Positions 1 through 7,974 are shown, numbered from the stretch's first letter. The stretch: 64,000 nucleotides of DNA from Palsa-744 sp963734815 (GCA_963734815.1 CAVTIH010000002.1:1426001-1490000); one strand, 5' to 3'. The notes: a model not told the origin generated them from the sequence alone. Made by a program: numbers and translations.

Positions 1-299
1 CGCTCGTGCACCACGCACAGCTCGGCCTGCGCGCCGCCGCCAACGATCGCCATTACGCGCTCGCCCCGCGCGAAGCGCTCCGCCCCCGGGCCGAGCGCGG
101 CGACCTCGCCCGCGAGCTCCATCCCGGGGATGTCCTGCGGCGAGCCCGGTGGCGCCGGGTAGAGCCCGCGGCGCTGCATCATGTCGGCGCCGTTGAGGCC
201 CGCCGCGCGCACGTGGACGAGCACCTCGCCGGTCCCCGCAACGGGGTCGGGGTGCTCCTCGATCACGATCTCCCCCTCGCGGATGGTGGCGGCGCGCAC
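1..299 (-). CDS. Quinone oxidoreductase-like MDR protein (partial)
   Basis: N-terminal 99 residues of a medium-chain dehydrogenase/reductase; the rest lies beyond the left edge. The reading starts VRAATIREGEIVIEEHPDP and contains the family signatures GEVLVHVRAAGLNGADMMQR and IPGMELAGEVAALG, which belong to the GroES-like substrate/cofactor domain of NAD(P)H:quinone oxidoreductases. There are no zinc-ligand cysteines in the visible part, which favours the zeta-crystallin/QOR branch over zinc alcohol dehydrogenases. The GTG at 299 is the only start before an in-frame TAG at 309-311. Substrate cannot be told from this piece. Confidence 0.85.
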   Translation of the reverse strand, partial: MRAATIREGEIVIEEHPDPVAGTGEVLVHVRAAGLNGADMMQRRGLYPAPPGSPQDIPGMELAGEVAALGPGAERFARGERVMAIVGGGAQAELCVVHE

Positions 300-340
300 G
301 GTGGAAGCCTACCCCGGAGGCACATCGCCCCGTAGAGCAG

Positions 341-358
341 TACACCGCTATACTTGTA
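341..358 (+). promoter_or_regulatory. Candidate promoter/operator of the toxin-antitoxin pair
   Basis: A TATACT -10-like hexamer (349-354) lies 12 nt before the ATG at 367, so the transcript would have a very short or no leader. The hexamer sits inside an imperfect operator-like inverted repeat, TACA-N10-TGTA (341-358). Autorepression by the ribbon-helix-helix antitoxin would fit, but this is inference from position only. Confidence 0.35.
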
Positions 359-366
359 TTGGCGTC

Positions 367-789
367 ATGGTCCCCACCACCAAGCAGAGTGTCGCGTTCC
401 GCTTCGACCGCCTCACGGTGGCGCGCCTGAAGCAGCGTGCGCGGGAGACCCACGCCCCACAGACCGCCCTGGCGGAGCGCTACATCGAGGAGGGCCTGCG
501 CCACGACGAGCATCCGCTCATCTACTTCCGCGCCGGCGAGGCGGGCCGCAGGCCTGCGCTGCTCGGCACGCGACTGGACGTCGCCGACGTCGTCACGACC
601 ATCAAGCAGAACGGCAACTCCATCGAGGAGGCCGCCGATTACCTGGAGATTCCGGTCGAGCACATCGATGCCTGTCTGCGCTACTACGCCGACTACAAGG
701 AGGAGATCGACGCCTGGATCGAGCGCTCCCACGCAATCGCAGAACGCGAGCGTGAGCGCTGGCGGCGCCGGCAGCAGGCGCTTGCGTGA
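367..789 (+). CDS. DUF433-type antitoxin with N-terminal RHH-like region
   Basis: 140 residues. Residues 1-45 (SVAFRFDRLTVARLKQRARE...) resemble a ribbon-helix-helix DNA-binding segment; residues about 60-110 (GTRLDVADVVTTIKQNGNSI and LEIPVEHIDACLRYYADY) are a DUF433 domain, the antitoxin partner of DUF5615 PIN-like toxins. The next gene starts inside its stop codon (GTGA overlap), the typical coupled arrangement. The start at 367 was chosen over upstream in-frame codons because the RHH begins right after it and a -10-like element precedes it. Probably represses its own operon and neutralises the downstream nuclease. Confidence 0.8.
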   Translation: MVPTTKQSVAFRFDRLTVARLKQRARETHAPQTALAERYIEEGLRHDEHPLIYFRAGEAGRRPALLGTRLDVADVVTTIKQNGNSIEEAADYLEIPVEHIDACLRYYADYKEEIDAWIERSHAIAERERERWRRRQQALA

Positions 790-1151
790 GGCTGCTGCTC
801 GACGAGATGATCTCCCCCCGAATAGCCCGTGAACTGCGAGAGCACGGGCACGATGTGCAAGCCGTCAAGCGAGATCGACCCGATCTCGCAAGTCGCGGCG
901 ACCGCGAGCTCGTTCGCCAGATGTCCGCCGAGCGACGGGTGATCGTCACCAACGACATCGCCGACTTCCAGGCGATCCACGACCAGCTCCTGGCCGCAGG
1001 TGATGGGCACCACGGGATGATCTTCACCTTCGACGCGACGATGCCCCGCACCAAGGACGCGATCCCTCAGTGGGTGCAGACGCTGTCCGAACTGCTGGCA
1101 CATCACAGCGACGAGGACACCCTGCGCAGCCGGGTCCACCATCTGCCCTGA
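786..1151 (+). CDS. DUF5615 PIN-like toxin
   Basis: 121 residues beginning MRLLLDEMISPRIARELREH, the canonical opening of DUF5615 PIN-like proteins, with acidic residues at D6/E7, a second pair near D39/R42 and a VTNDIADF motif near residue 57 that supplies the central aspartate of the PIN active site. PIN-fold toxins cleave RNA in a metal-dependent way; activity of this subfamily is less well established. GTG start overlaps the antitoxin stop by four bases, implying translational coupling. It ends 4 nt before the convergent rRNA methyltransferase. Confidence 0.8.
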   Translation: MRLLLDEMISPRIARELREHGHDVQAVKRDRPDLASRGDRELVRQMSAERRVIVTNDIADFQAIHDQLLAAGDGHHGMIFTFDATMPRTKDAIPQWVQTLSELLAHHSDEDTLRSRVHHLP

Positions 1152-1155
1152 GGGC

Positions 1156-2742
1156 CTAAACGGCGCGCTCCAGCAGCGCGACGCACTCCACGTGGTGGGT
1201 CTGCGGGAACATATCCACCGGGCGCACCTTGCGCAGCGTCCATCCGGCCTCTACCAGCTGTGCGGCGTTGGGGGCAAGCGTGGTGGGGTTGCAGGAGATG
1301 TACACGATCCGCCGCGGCGCCGACTCGATGATCCGGCGCACCACTTTCTGGGAGAGTCCCGCACGGGGAGGGTCGACGACGAGCACATCAGGGCGCCCGG
1401 CGCGAGCGAGCAGCTCCGGGAGCGCCAGGCGCACGTCGCCGGCGAAGAAGTGGGCGTTTGCGATCTCGTTGCGCCGCGCGGCGGCGATCGCGTCGGCGAC
1501 GGCCTGCTCCACGAGCTCGATCCCCCACACCTCGCCGGCGCGCGGTGCGAGCGCCAGCGCGATCGTGCCGGTGCCGCAGTAGAGGTCATACACCCGCTCC
1601 CACCCCTCCAAGGCGGCGTACTCGGCGGCGATCCCGTACAGCACCTCCGCCATCTCGGTGTTGGTTTGGAAGAACGCTTCGGGAGAGATGCGCAGCTCCA
1701 GCTCTCCGAGGCGCTCGGGCAGCTCCGCATCGCCCCACACCAGCTCGGTCTCTCCGCCGGCGGTCGTCTCGGCGAGTTGGCGCGAGCGCGTCCACAACAC
1801 CCCCGACAGCCGCTCGCCCAGCTCGGCGGCGAGCGCCGCAGCCAGCGAGGGCACGTCGAGCTCCCCCGCGGTAGTGACGATCCGCACCTGCAACCTGCCC
1901 GTGCGCCGGCCCTCGCGCACCACGAGGTTGCGCAGCAGCGCACGTCCGTCGGGGCCGGGAGCGGTTCGCTCCTCGCTACGCGTCGACCCCCGGCGGCCTC
2001 GGCCTGGGACGGCAGAGCCAGACCCGGCCCGCTCCTGCGCCGATGCGGCCTCTCCGCGACGGGTCACGGTTTCGCGCGCGAGCTCGCCTTCCGGCGAGGC
2101 GCCGTTCCCGCCAATGCCACTGTGGGCGGCGTCAGGGCGATCGCCGAGACCACCGCCCTCCTCCCCGCCGCGGTTCCACGCGCGCAGCCCCTGCTCGCGG
2201 CACCAGCGCATCGCCACGCGACGGGCGAGATTGCCATCCTCGGAGGCCAGCAGGCAGTCGTCGATCGCCAGCACCATGTTCCAGCCCGCCGGGGCATGGA
2301 AGCCGCACACCAACTCATCCGTGTGCAGGTCGTGGCCAAAGGAGTACTCGAGCTTGTTGCGGTAGCGCCACTGTTCGAGCGCCGGCACGATCGGCTCGAC
2401 CGTGAAGTCCTCGAAGCCGCCCAGCCGCCGCAGCGCATCCTGCACTTGGGTTTGCTTGATCTCCAATTGGCGCTCGTAGGGGAGCACCTGCCACGGTACG
2501 CCGGGGTGCTCGGCGCGCGGGGGGATCCGCTCGGGGCCGGCTTGCAGGATCTCCAGCGTGCGGGCGTGAGCGTAGTTGCGCTTACGCTTGTACACCACGG
2601 CGCGCACGCGGTCGCCGGGGACGGCGCCGGCGACGAACACCACGTAGCCGTGCTCGCCCAGCCGCGCCACCCCCTCGCCGCCGTAGGCAAGCGAGTCGAC
2701 CGTCAGCTCCAGCTCCTGGCCGCGCTCGGGCCGCTCGTTCAT
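1156..2742 (-). CDS. RlmD/RumA-like 23S rRNA uracil-C5 methyltransferase
   Basis: 528 residues. Order: TRAM domain (5-62), linker, SAM methyltransferase domain with DPPRAG and the catalytic-cysteine motif ISCNPTTLAPN (Cys near residue 484). The family makes 5-methyluridine in 23S rRNA. Two oddities: the Cys ligands of the [4Fe-4S] cluster of E. coli RlmD are absent (the matching stretch reads AEHPGVPWQVLPYERQLEIK), and residues about 192-266 (nt 1945-2169) are a Gly/Arg/Ser-rich insertion that interrupts the conserved core. Start ATG 2742 places the TRAM domain at the N-terminus; the reading upstream of it falls in a repeat element. Exact target base is not provable; TrmA-like or RlmCD-like specificity is possible. 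Confidence 0.85.
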   Translation of the reverse strand: MNERPERGQELELTVDSLAYGGEGVARLGEHGYVVFVAGAVPGDRVRAVVYKRKRNYAHARTLEILQAGPERIPPRAEHPGVPWQVLPYERQLEIKQTQVQDALRRLGGFEDFTVEPIVPALEQWRYRNKLEYSFGHDLHTDELVCGFHAPAGWNMVLAIDDCLLASEDGNLARRVAMRWCREQGLRAWNRGGEEGGGLGDRPDAAHSGIGGNGASPEGELARETVTRRGEAASAQERAGSGSAVPGRGRRGSTRSEERTAPGPDGRALLRNLVVREGRRTGRLQVRIVTTAGELDVPSLAAALAAELGERLSGVLWTRSRQLAETTAGGETELVWGDAELPERLGELELRISPEAFFQTNTEMAEVLYGIAAEYAALEGWERVYDLYCGTGTIALALAPRAGEVWGIELVEQAVADAIAAARRNEIANAHFFAGDVRLALPELLARAGRPDVLVVDPPRAGLSQKVVRRIIESAPRRIVYISCNPTTLAPNAAQLVEAGWTLRKVRPVDMFPQTHHVECVALLERAV

Positions 2743-2786
2743 GAGGCACCCATACAAGACCGACATGGACGCGCAGGGCAAGCTGG

Positions 2787-2837
2787 GCAAGGACGCAGGG
2801 AGCGTGGCGTGCTTTGCACGCGAGCGACCGAGGACGC
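2787..2837. repeat. 51-nt intergenic repeat, copy 1
   Basis: Nearly identical to 42395-42446. Both begin GCAAGGACGCA, share GGAGCGTGGCGTGCTT and end GCGAGCGAC..GAGGACGC. The core folds as GCGTGC-TTT-GCACGC; the other copy keeps the 6-bp stem with a changed loop. It lies between the 3' end of argF and the start of the rRNA methyltransferase gene, both on the minus strand. Confidence 0.75.
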
Positions 2838-2860
2838 CGATCCAGCGCAGCCATGCGCGT

Positions 2861-3829
2861 TCATGTCAGCAGCTCCAGCAGCGCCTTCTGCGCATGACGG
2901 CGGTTCTCAGCCTGCTCCCAGATACGCTGGCGCGGGCCGTACATCACTTCGGGCGTGATCTCCTCGCCGGGGTGCGCGGGCAGGTCGTGCATCGCAAACG
3001 CCCCCGGCACCGCCGCGTCCAGCAGCGCATCGTCGACGCGGTGGTCCGCCAGGGCCTCGCGCCGCTCACGCGCGGTGGCCTCATCGCCCATGCTCACCCA
3101 CACGTCGGTGTACACCGCGCACGCCCCCTCCACCGCCTCGTAGGGGTCGGAGTGCAGCGTCAGTCGCCCGCCGGCGCCGGCGGGCAGGTCGAGGTCGGGC
3201 TCCAGCGTGTAGCCGGGGGGCGAGGCGACGGCAACGTGCATCCCGGCGAGCGTACCCAGGACGGCGAGCGAGCGGGCGACGTTGTTGCCGTCGCCCACGT
3301 ACGCCAGACGCAACCCCTCCAGCACGCCGTAGGCCTCGCGCAGTGTGAGCAGGTCGGCGAGCGCCTGGCAGGGATGGTGGCGGGCACTGAGCATATTGAC
3401 GATCGGCACCGAGCTGTGGGCGGCGAGCTCTTCGAGCAGGTCGTCCGCGCCGGTGCGCAATCCCACAGCCGCGACATGCCGGGAGAGAACCAGCGCCGTG
3501 TCGCGCGGCGACTCCCCGCGCGAGAGCTGCAGCTCATCGCTGCGCAACACCACGGCGTGGCCGCCCAGCTCGTGGATGCCCACCTCGAACGACACGCGGG
3601 TGCGCGTGGAGGGCTTCTGGAAGATCAGCGCCACGCTGCGTCCCGCGAGTGCGCGGGAAGAGAGCGGCGCCGCCTTCAGCGCGGCGCCGCGCGCCAGCAG
3701 CCTGTCGAGCTCGGCGGCGCTCAGCTCAGCTCCGGTGAGGAAGTGGCGCGGGGGGGTACCCACGGGCTCCCGCGTCGCAGGAGCCTGGAGCGCAGTCGCG
3801 CGGCGCGCTGGCGATTCGTGAGATGCCAT
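2861..3829 (-). CDS. argF: Ornithine carbamoyltransferase
   Basis: 322 residues, normal length. Carbamoyl phosphate-binding motif KPSTRTRVSFE (about residues 72-82), HHPCQALADLLT, and the ornithine loop VSMGDE are present. It converts ornithine and carbamoyl phosphate to citrulline in arginine synthesis. The usual HCLP motif reads HDLPAHPGEEIT, i.e. the conserved active-site cysteine is aspartate. SMG plus overall sequence still favour ornithine over acetyl- or succinyl-ornithine as substrate. No other arg gene is adjacent; a 51-nt repeat follows its 3' end. Confidence 0.9.
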   Translation of the reverse strand: MASHESPARRATALQAPATREPVGTPPRHFLTGAELSAAELDRLLARGAALKAAPLSSRALAGRSVALIFQKPSTRTRVSFEVGIHELGGHAVVLRSDELQLSRGESPRDTALVLSRHVAAVGLRTGADDLLEELAAHSSVPIVNMLSARHHPCQALADLLTLREAYGVLEGLRLAYVGDGNNVARSLAVLGTLAGMHVAVASPPGYTLEPDLDLPAGAGGRLTLHSDPYEAVEGACAVYTDVWVSMGDEATARERREALADHRVDDALLDAAVPGAFAMHDLPAHPGEEITPEVMYGPRQRIWEQAENRRHAQKALLELLT

Positions 3830-3860
3830 GGGAGGAGCCAGTCTAGGCTAGGCTTGGCCG

Positions 3861-4358
3861 ATGCAGTGGAGGCGGGGTGCAACAGAGGTGGTGCGAGGCG
3901 CGCTGTTGCTCGCGGCCGTGTGCGGGCTGCTCGCGCTGGCCGCGGGCTGCGGGTCGAGCGGGTCGAGCGGGTCGACAACCACGATCACAACTCCGGGCAC
4001 CACCACGGCGAAGTCCAAAACCGCCGCCAGCGGCGGTTTGAAAGCGGTCACCGCCCCCAAGTACGCCTCGCCCTCCGCTTCCGAACCGGTGAAGAGCGGG
4101 GTGGTGCCGATCGCCTACCGCAACATCGCGATCGACCCCGACACGGTGCGGGCGAAGGTCGGCAGCACAATCAGGTGGACCAACGAAGACCCCGAGAAGT
4201 GCAACGTCACGAGCGAGGGCGGGCCGTACAAGTTCGCCTCCAAGGACTTCGGCGAAGGTGGCAGCTTCGAACTAAAGCTCGCCCAGCCCGGCGTCATCCA
4301 CTACGAGTGCACCTCCTACCCGACGACGATGAACGGCACGATCGAAGTGGTCGGGTAG
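3861..4358 (+). CDS. Cupredoxin-like lipoprotein with altered metal ligands
   Basis: 165 residues. Signal peptide of type II with lipobox ALAAGC (Cys about residue 30), a Ser/Thr-rich linker to residue 60, then a plastocyanin/amicyanin-like domain. In the family the copper ligands are His (PHN/PHT), then Cys-x2-His and Met. Here the first position is Cys (DPEKCNVTSEG) and the second motif reads YECTSYPTTMNG: Cys and Met are kept but His is Tyr. It would be anchored on the outer face of the membrane. The fold assignment is good; a classical blue-copper site is unlikely from the residues seen. Confidence 0.75.
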   Translation: MQWRRGATEVVRGALLLAAVCGLLALAAGCGSSGSSGSTTTITTPGTTTAKSKTAASGGLKAVTAPKYASPSASEPVKSGVVPIAYRNIAIDPDTVRAKVGSTIRWTNEDPEKCNVTSEGGPYKFASKDFGEGGSFELKLAQPGVIHYECTSYPTTMNGTIEVVG

Positions 4359-4438
4359 TCGTTCACGGGCTGCGCCGAAGAGGAACGTCGCGGGAGGGCG
4401 CCAGTGGTTGGGGGTGTTGCATGTACTTGTACTTTTGG

Positions 4439-4473
4439 GACCCCAACCCTTCATTTTGTGAAGTGGTGGGGTC
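4439..4473. repeat. TTTTG-loop hairpin repeat, copy A (candidate terminator)
   Basis: A long hairpin: GACCCCA...TGGGGTC outer stem, inner ACC-CTTCA / TGAAG-T-GGT stem with one bulged T, loop TTTTG. The same inner hairpin occurs at 48607-48634 and, with the loop inverted, at 57223-57246. It begins 3 nt beyond the thiG stop codon and lies between two convergent genes, so bidirectional termination or 3'-end protection is plausible; there is no clear U-tract. Confidence 0.65.
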
Positions 4474-4476
4474 GTC

Positions 4477-5316
4477 TTACAAGAACTCGGCGAGTCCCTC
4501 ATCCGGCGTGGACGCGGTGGCGTAGAGACGGCGAGGGATGCGACCGGCGGTGCAGGCCAGTCGCCCGGCCTCCACCGCGTGGCGCATTGCGCGCGCCATG
4601 CGCACGGGGTCCTCGGCGCGCGCGATCGCCGAGGCGGCCATCACGGCGTCGCAGCCGAGCTCCATCGCCAGCGCGGCGTCGGAAGCCGTGCCGATGCCGG
4701 CGTCCAGCACCACCGGCACGCGCACCGCCTGTTGCAGGAGAGCGAGGTTGTAGGGGTTGCGGATACCCATGCCACTGCCGATTGGGGCACCAAGCGGCAT
4801 CACCGCGGCACAGCCGACGTCCTGCAGACGCCGGGCAAGGACGGGATCGTCGGTCGTGTAGGGGAGCACCGTGAAGCCCTCGTCCACCAGCTCCTCGGCG
4901 GCACGCAACAGCTCGAGGGCGTCGGGCAGCAGCGTGTGCTCATCGCCGATCACCTCCAACTTGATCCAGTCGGTGGCAAACGCCTCGCGGGCGAGCTTGG
5001 CGGTGAGCACGGCGTCGCGCGCGGTGTGGCAGCCGGCGGTGTTGGGCAGCAGCCGCACGCCGGTGTCGGCCAGCACATCGATCAGCGAGCCGCGAGGATC
5101 GCGATTTCCACCTTGGTGGGCGGGCCCCAGGTGGGCGGGACCCAATCTCCGCAGCGCCACCGTCACCAGCTCGCTGCCGCTCGCCCGGATCGCCTCCGCC
5201 ATCAGCTCCAGCGATGGGAACCCGCCCGTGCCGAGCAGCAGGCGCGAGCGCATGGTGCACCCGGCGATCGTGAGGGGGGTGTCCGCTCCGGTAGATGTCG
5301 AGCTGGTCACGCTCAT
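4477..5316 (-). CDS. thiG: Thiazole synthase ThiG
   Basis: 279 residues with a TIM-barrel pattern: RLLLGTGGFPS at the N-terminus, the Schiff-base lysine in WIKLEVIGD, VLPYTTDDPVLARRL, and the phosphate site MPLGAPIGSGMGIRNP followed by VVLDAGIGTASDAALAMELG. It makes the thiazole phosphate of thiamine from deoxyxylulose 5-phosphate, dehydroglycine and ThiS thiocarboxylate. The loop after VALRR carries a short extra repeat (GPAHLGPAH). It is last in thiO-thiS-thiG; the ThiS stop is 11 nt upstream. Confidence 0.95.
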   Translation of the reverse strand: MSVTSSTSTGADTPLTIAGCTMRSRLLLGTGGFPSLELMAEAIRASGSELVTVALRRLGPAHLGPAHQGGNRDPRGSLIDVLADTGVRLLPNTAGCHTARDAVLTAKLAREAFATDWIKLEVIGDEHTLLPDALELLRAAEELVDEGFTVLPYTTDDPVLARRLQDVGCAAVMPLGAPIGSGMGIRNPYNLALLQQAVRVPVVLDAGIGTASDAALAMELGCDAVMAASAIARAEDPVRMARAMRHAVEAGRLACTAGRIPRRLYATASTPDEGLAEFL

Positions 5317-5327
5317 CGTCTACCCCA

Positions 5328-5531
5328 TCATCCTCCCTGCATCGCGGTGAGCACCTCCACACGGGCATCCGCGGAGAGCGCGAAGCTCTCCCAGCCAGCG
5401 CGGGGGACGACCTCGCCGTCGACGGCCACCGCCACGCCGCGCGCATCGGCCGACAGCCCGAGCCGAGCAAGCGCGCCGACGACGGTCTCCCCGGCCGGCA
5501 GGTCGGAGTCCTGCCCATTGAGGACGATCAC
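5328..5531 (-). CDS. thiS: Sulfur carrier protein ThiS
   Basis: 67 residues, ubiquitin-like, starting VIVLNGQDSDLPAGETVVGA and ending in the essential diglycine (TAMQGG). The C-terminal Gly is adenylated and thiocarboxylated to donate sulfur to ThiG. GTG start at 5531 is inside the thiO stop codon (GTGA overlap); 11 nt separate it from thiG. Confidence 0.93.
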   Translation of the reverse strand: MIVLNGQDSDLPAGETVVGALARLGLSADARGVAVAVDGEVVPRAGWESFALSADARVEVLTAMQGG

Positions 5532-6661
5532 GCGAACACTCCCACCAACGCCTCGGTGATGAGCTCCGCGGTGAGCGGGGCCAGCAGGATGCCGTTGCGA
5601 TGGTGTCCGGTGGCCCACACCAGCCCCTCCACCGCACCGAGGCCGATCACGGGGGTGTTGTCGGGGGTGGCCGGCCGAAAGCCGACGGAGAGCTCCTCGA
5701 TCTGCAGCTCCAACACGCCGGGCACCAGCTCGCGGGCGTCGCGCAGCAGCTCGTAGACGCCGTCCACCGTCGGGTGCTCCTCGAAGCCGCGCTCCTCGAC
5801 GGTCGCACCCAGCACATAGCGTCCGTCGCCACGGGGCACGAGGTAGCCACCCTCGAAGCGCACTACACGCTCCAGCAAACCCGGGCCCGCGGGGTCGCGC
5901 AGCCGCAGGATCTGCCCCTTGACCGGACGCACCGCCACGCGCGCATGCGCCGGCAGCCCCGCGAGCTCGCCACTCCACGCGCCGGCGGCGAGCACAACCT
6001 GCCCCGCGCTCACGTGCTCCCCGTCGGCGAGCACCACACCGGTGACCCGCTCCGATCGGTACTCGAGAGCGCCCGTGGCCGACCCCTCCACCTCGACCCT
6101 GGCCACTGGGGCGTGTTCGCGCAGTTGCACCCCCGCAAGCTCGCACACACCCCGCAGCGCAACCAACACCAGCCGTGGATCGACGCTGTGGTCATCGGGC
6201 GCCTCCAACGCCAGCCGCACGGTCGGCGCCAGTGCCGGCTCGAGCTCGCGCGCGGCGCTGGCCCGCAACCGCGTGGTACGCAGGCCGAGCGACTCGCGCA
6301 GCGCGAGCTGACGCTCCAGCGCGCACGCCTCGTCCTCATCGCGCGCGACTACCAGCGTGCCGCTCCGGCGCAGCCCCACCTCGACGCCGGCCTCGCGCGC
6401 CAGCTCGGCGGCGAACTCCGGCCACATCTGCGCCGAGCGCATACCAAGCTCGAGCACGCGCCGCCCAGCCTCCCCGAACTCGACCTCGGAGACCGGGGCG
6501 AGCATCCCCGCAGCGACCCCCGAGGCGCATTCCTCGCCGATCGCGCCGCGCTCGCACACGACAACAGACAGCCCGCGCTGCCGCGCCCGCCAGGCCACCG
6601 CAAGGCCGATGATGCCGCCGCCGACGACTGCCACATCAAACGCTCGCTCATTGCTGGGCAT
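5528..6661 (-). CDS. thiO: Glycine oxidase ThiO
   Basis: 377 residues. FAD-binding Rossmann motif VAVVGGGIIGLAVAWRARQRG at the N-terminus, GVAAGMLAPVSE, and C-terminal GFRPATPDNTPVIG / ATGHHRNGILLAP typical of DAO-family ThiO. It oxidises glycine to the imine used by ThiG, so this organism uses the oxygen-dependent route rather than ThiH. Start ATG 6661 puts the Rossmann motif close to the N-terminus; a much longer reading upstream runs antisense into thiE and was not used. First gene of the thiO-thiS-thiG unit, divergent from thiE with 43 nt between start codons. Confidence 0.92.
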   Translation of the reverse strand: MPSNERAFDVAVVGGGIIGLAVAWRARQRGLSVVVCERGAIGEECASGVAAGMLAPVSEVEFGEAGRRVLELGMRSAQMWPEFAAELAREAGVEVGLRRSGTLVVARDEDEACALERQLALRESLGLRTTRLRASAARELEPALAPTVRLALEAPDDHSVDPRLVLVALRGVCELAGVQLREHAPVARVEVEGSATGALEYRSERVTGVVLADGEHVSAGQVVLAAGAWSGELAGLPAHARVAVRPVKGQILRLRDPAGPGLLERVVRFEGGYLVPRGDGRYVLGATVEERGFEEHPTVDGVYELLRDARELVPGVLELQIEELSVGFRPATPDNTPVIGLGAVEGLVWATGHHRNGILLAPLTAELITEALVGVFA

Positions 6662-6704
6662 GGGTTTGATGCTAGCCCCAGGCGGCCGTGCGAGACTTGG
6701 ATCG

Positions 6705-7448
6705 ATGGCCACCCACAACATCGGCGCCGAGCGGCGGGCGCGCCTGGCGACAGCGCGGCTGTACCTGGTGTGCGACTCACGACCCGGGGGGCGTGAGCTG
6801 TCCGACGTCTTGCGCGCAGCGACCGCCGGTGGTGTGGACATCGTGCAGCTGCGCGACAAGCGGCTGTCCGATGGGGAGCTCACAGAAGTTGCAAGCGCCG
6901 CTCGCGCGATCTGCCAGCAAATGGGGTCACTGCTGATCGTCAACGACCGCCCCGCGGTGGCGGCGCAGGCCGGCGCCGACGGGGTGCATCTGGGTCAGGA
7001 GGACATGCCAGTCGCGCAGGTGCGCGAGCTGGTTGGCCCGGACATGCTGATCGGTCTCTCCACGCACGCCCCCGCGGAGATCGACGCCACCACGGCTGAA
7101 GTCGGCATGGTCACGGCGGGACTCAATGCGGCAACCGGGAGCAGTCGTGAGGGCATGGCGAGCGTGGACTACATCGGTGTTGGCCCCGTCTACGCCACGC
7201 CCACCAAGCCCGGTCGCCCGGCGGTCGGCCTGGAGCTTGTCCGCTACGCCGCCCTGCACTCGCGGCTCCCGTTCTTCGCGATCGGCGGCATCGATGCCGG
7301 CAACGTCCGGGCCGCGGCCGAGGCCGGGACAGGGCGTGTGGCGGTCGTGCGGGCGATAGCCGACGCGGCGGACCCCGAACAGGCGGCATGCACCTTGCGC
7401 GAAGCACTAGCCGAGCGCGATCCGGAGAGCAAGCTTGCCATCCGTTAG
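6705..7448 (+). CDS. thiE: Thiamine phosphate synthase ThiE
   Basis: 247 residues. LYLVCDSRPGG, VDIVQLRDKRLSDGE, LLIVNDRPAVAAQAGADGVHLGQEDMP and YIGVGPVYATPTKPG...PFFAIGGID are the pyrophosphate- and pyrimidine-binding motifs of ThiE. It joins HMP-PP and thiazole phosphate. Between the STH and DYIGVG motifs there are about 15 extra residues (GMVTAGLNAATGSSREGMAS). No THI-box (CUGAGA) is visible in the 43-nt thiO/thiE gap. Confidence 0.93.
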   Translation: MATHNIGAERRARLATARLYLVCDSRPGGRELSDVLRAATAGGVDIVQLRDKRLSDGELTEVASAARAICQQMGSLLIVNDRPAVAAQAGADGVHLGQEDMPVAQVRELVGPDMLIGLSTHAPAEIDATTAEVGMVTAGLNAATGSSREGMASVDYIGVGPVYATPTKPGRPAVGLELVRYAALHSRLPFFAIGGIDAGNVRAAAEAGTGRVAVVRAIADAADPEQAACTLREALAERDPESKLAIR

Positions 7449-7962
7449 CCACGGTCACGATCTACCGGGCAGCGGCGGTGTGGACGATCCCTCGCGCCCC
7501 AGCGCCGCCAGCGAGGAGGGCTCACGCTCGCGCACAGAGCTGAAGAACGAGCAGGCTCGCGCCGCACTGCAACCCCTTGCCGAGGGCGAGCGGCCGGCCG
7601 CGCTGCTAGTCGCCGTGGCGGTCGCGGCGCTGGTCGCGACCGGGGTGGCGGTGGGCGCGCTCACCATCCACAACCTGCGCAGCCACGGCGGCTCGGCGCC
7701 CGGCGGCATCTTCATCGCGGGCGTGCTCGCCGCTCTCGCGGTGGGGATGTACTGGCGGCGCTACTGGGCGGTGCTCGGTTTCGAGGCGCTGCTGGCCTTC
7801 CAGATCCTCGTGACCTCGCTGGCCCTGGTGATCGCCACCACGATCCTGGCCGCAGCGCTGTGCCTGCTCAGCATCGGGCTGAGCGGTTGGCTGTTCTGGA
7901 AGCTGGTGCGCGTGATGGGCCGGATGCAAGCCGGCGAACGGGATGCCGACGAGCTGCGATAG
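7435..7962 (+). CDS. Four-helix membrane protein of unknown function
   Basis: 175 residues. A polar N-terminal region of about 55 residues is followed by four hydrophobic segments (about 57-77, 90-105, 112-130, 133-155) and a short charged tail. The reading starts with a TTG that overlaps the end of thiE by 14 nt; the true start could be a later codon. It precedes lpdA by 12 nt and may be co-transcribed with it. I do not recognise the family with confidence. Confidence 0.7.
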   Translation: MPSVSHGHDLPGSGGVDDPSRPSAASEEGSRSRTELKNEQARAALQPLAEGERPAALLVAVAVAALVATGVAVGALTIHNLRSHGGSAPGGIFIAGVLAALAVGMYWRRYWAVLGFEALLAFQILVTSLALVIATTILAAALCLLSIGLSGWLFWKLVRVMGRMQAGERDADELR

Positions 7963-7974
7963 GCTCGGCCCACC

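Noticed and set aside
1192..2958. Very long plus-strand reading (588 codons) opposite the rRNA methyltransferase
   Set aside because: Arg/His/Gln-rich antisense text with no motifs; the minus strand has clear TRAM and methyltransferase motifs. High GC makes such long shadows common.
2741..4525. 594-codon plus-strand reading across argF, the cupredoxin gene and the hairpin
   Set aside because: Crosses two supported genes and a repeat, and has no domain-like content.
6662..6704. TPP riboswitch in the thiO/thiE gap
   Set aside because: Only 43 nt and no CUGAGA or second conserved block; too short for a THI element.
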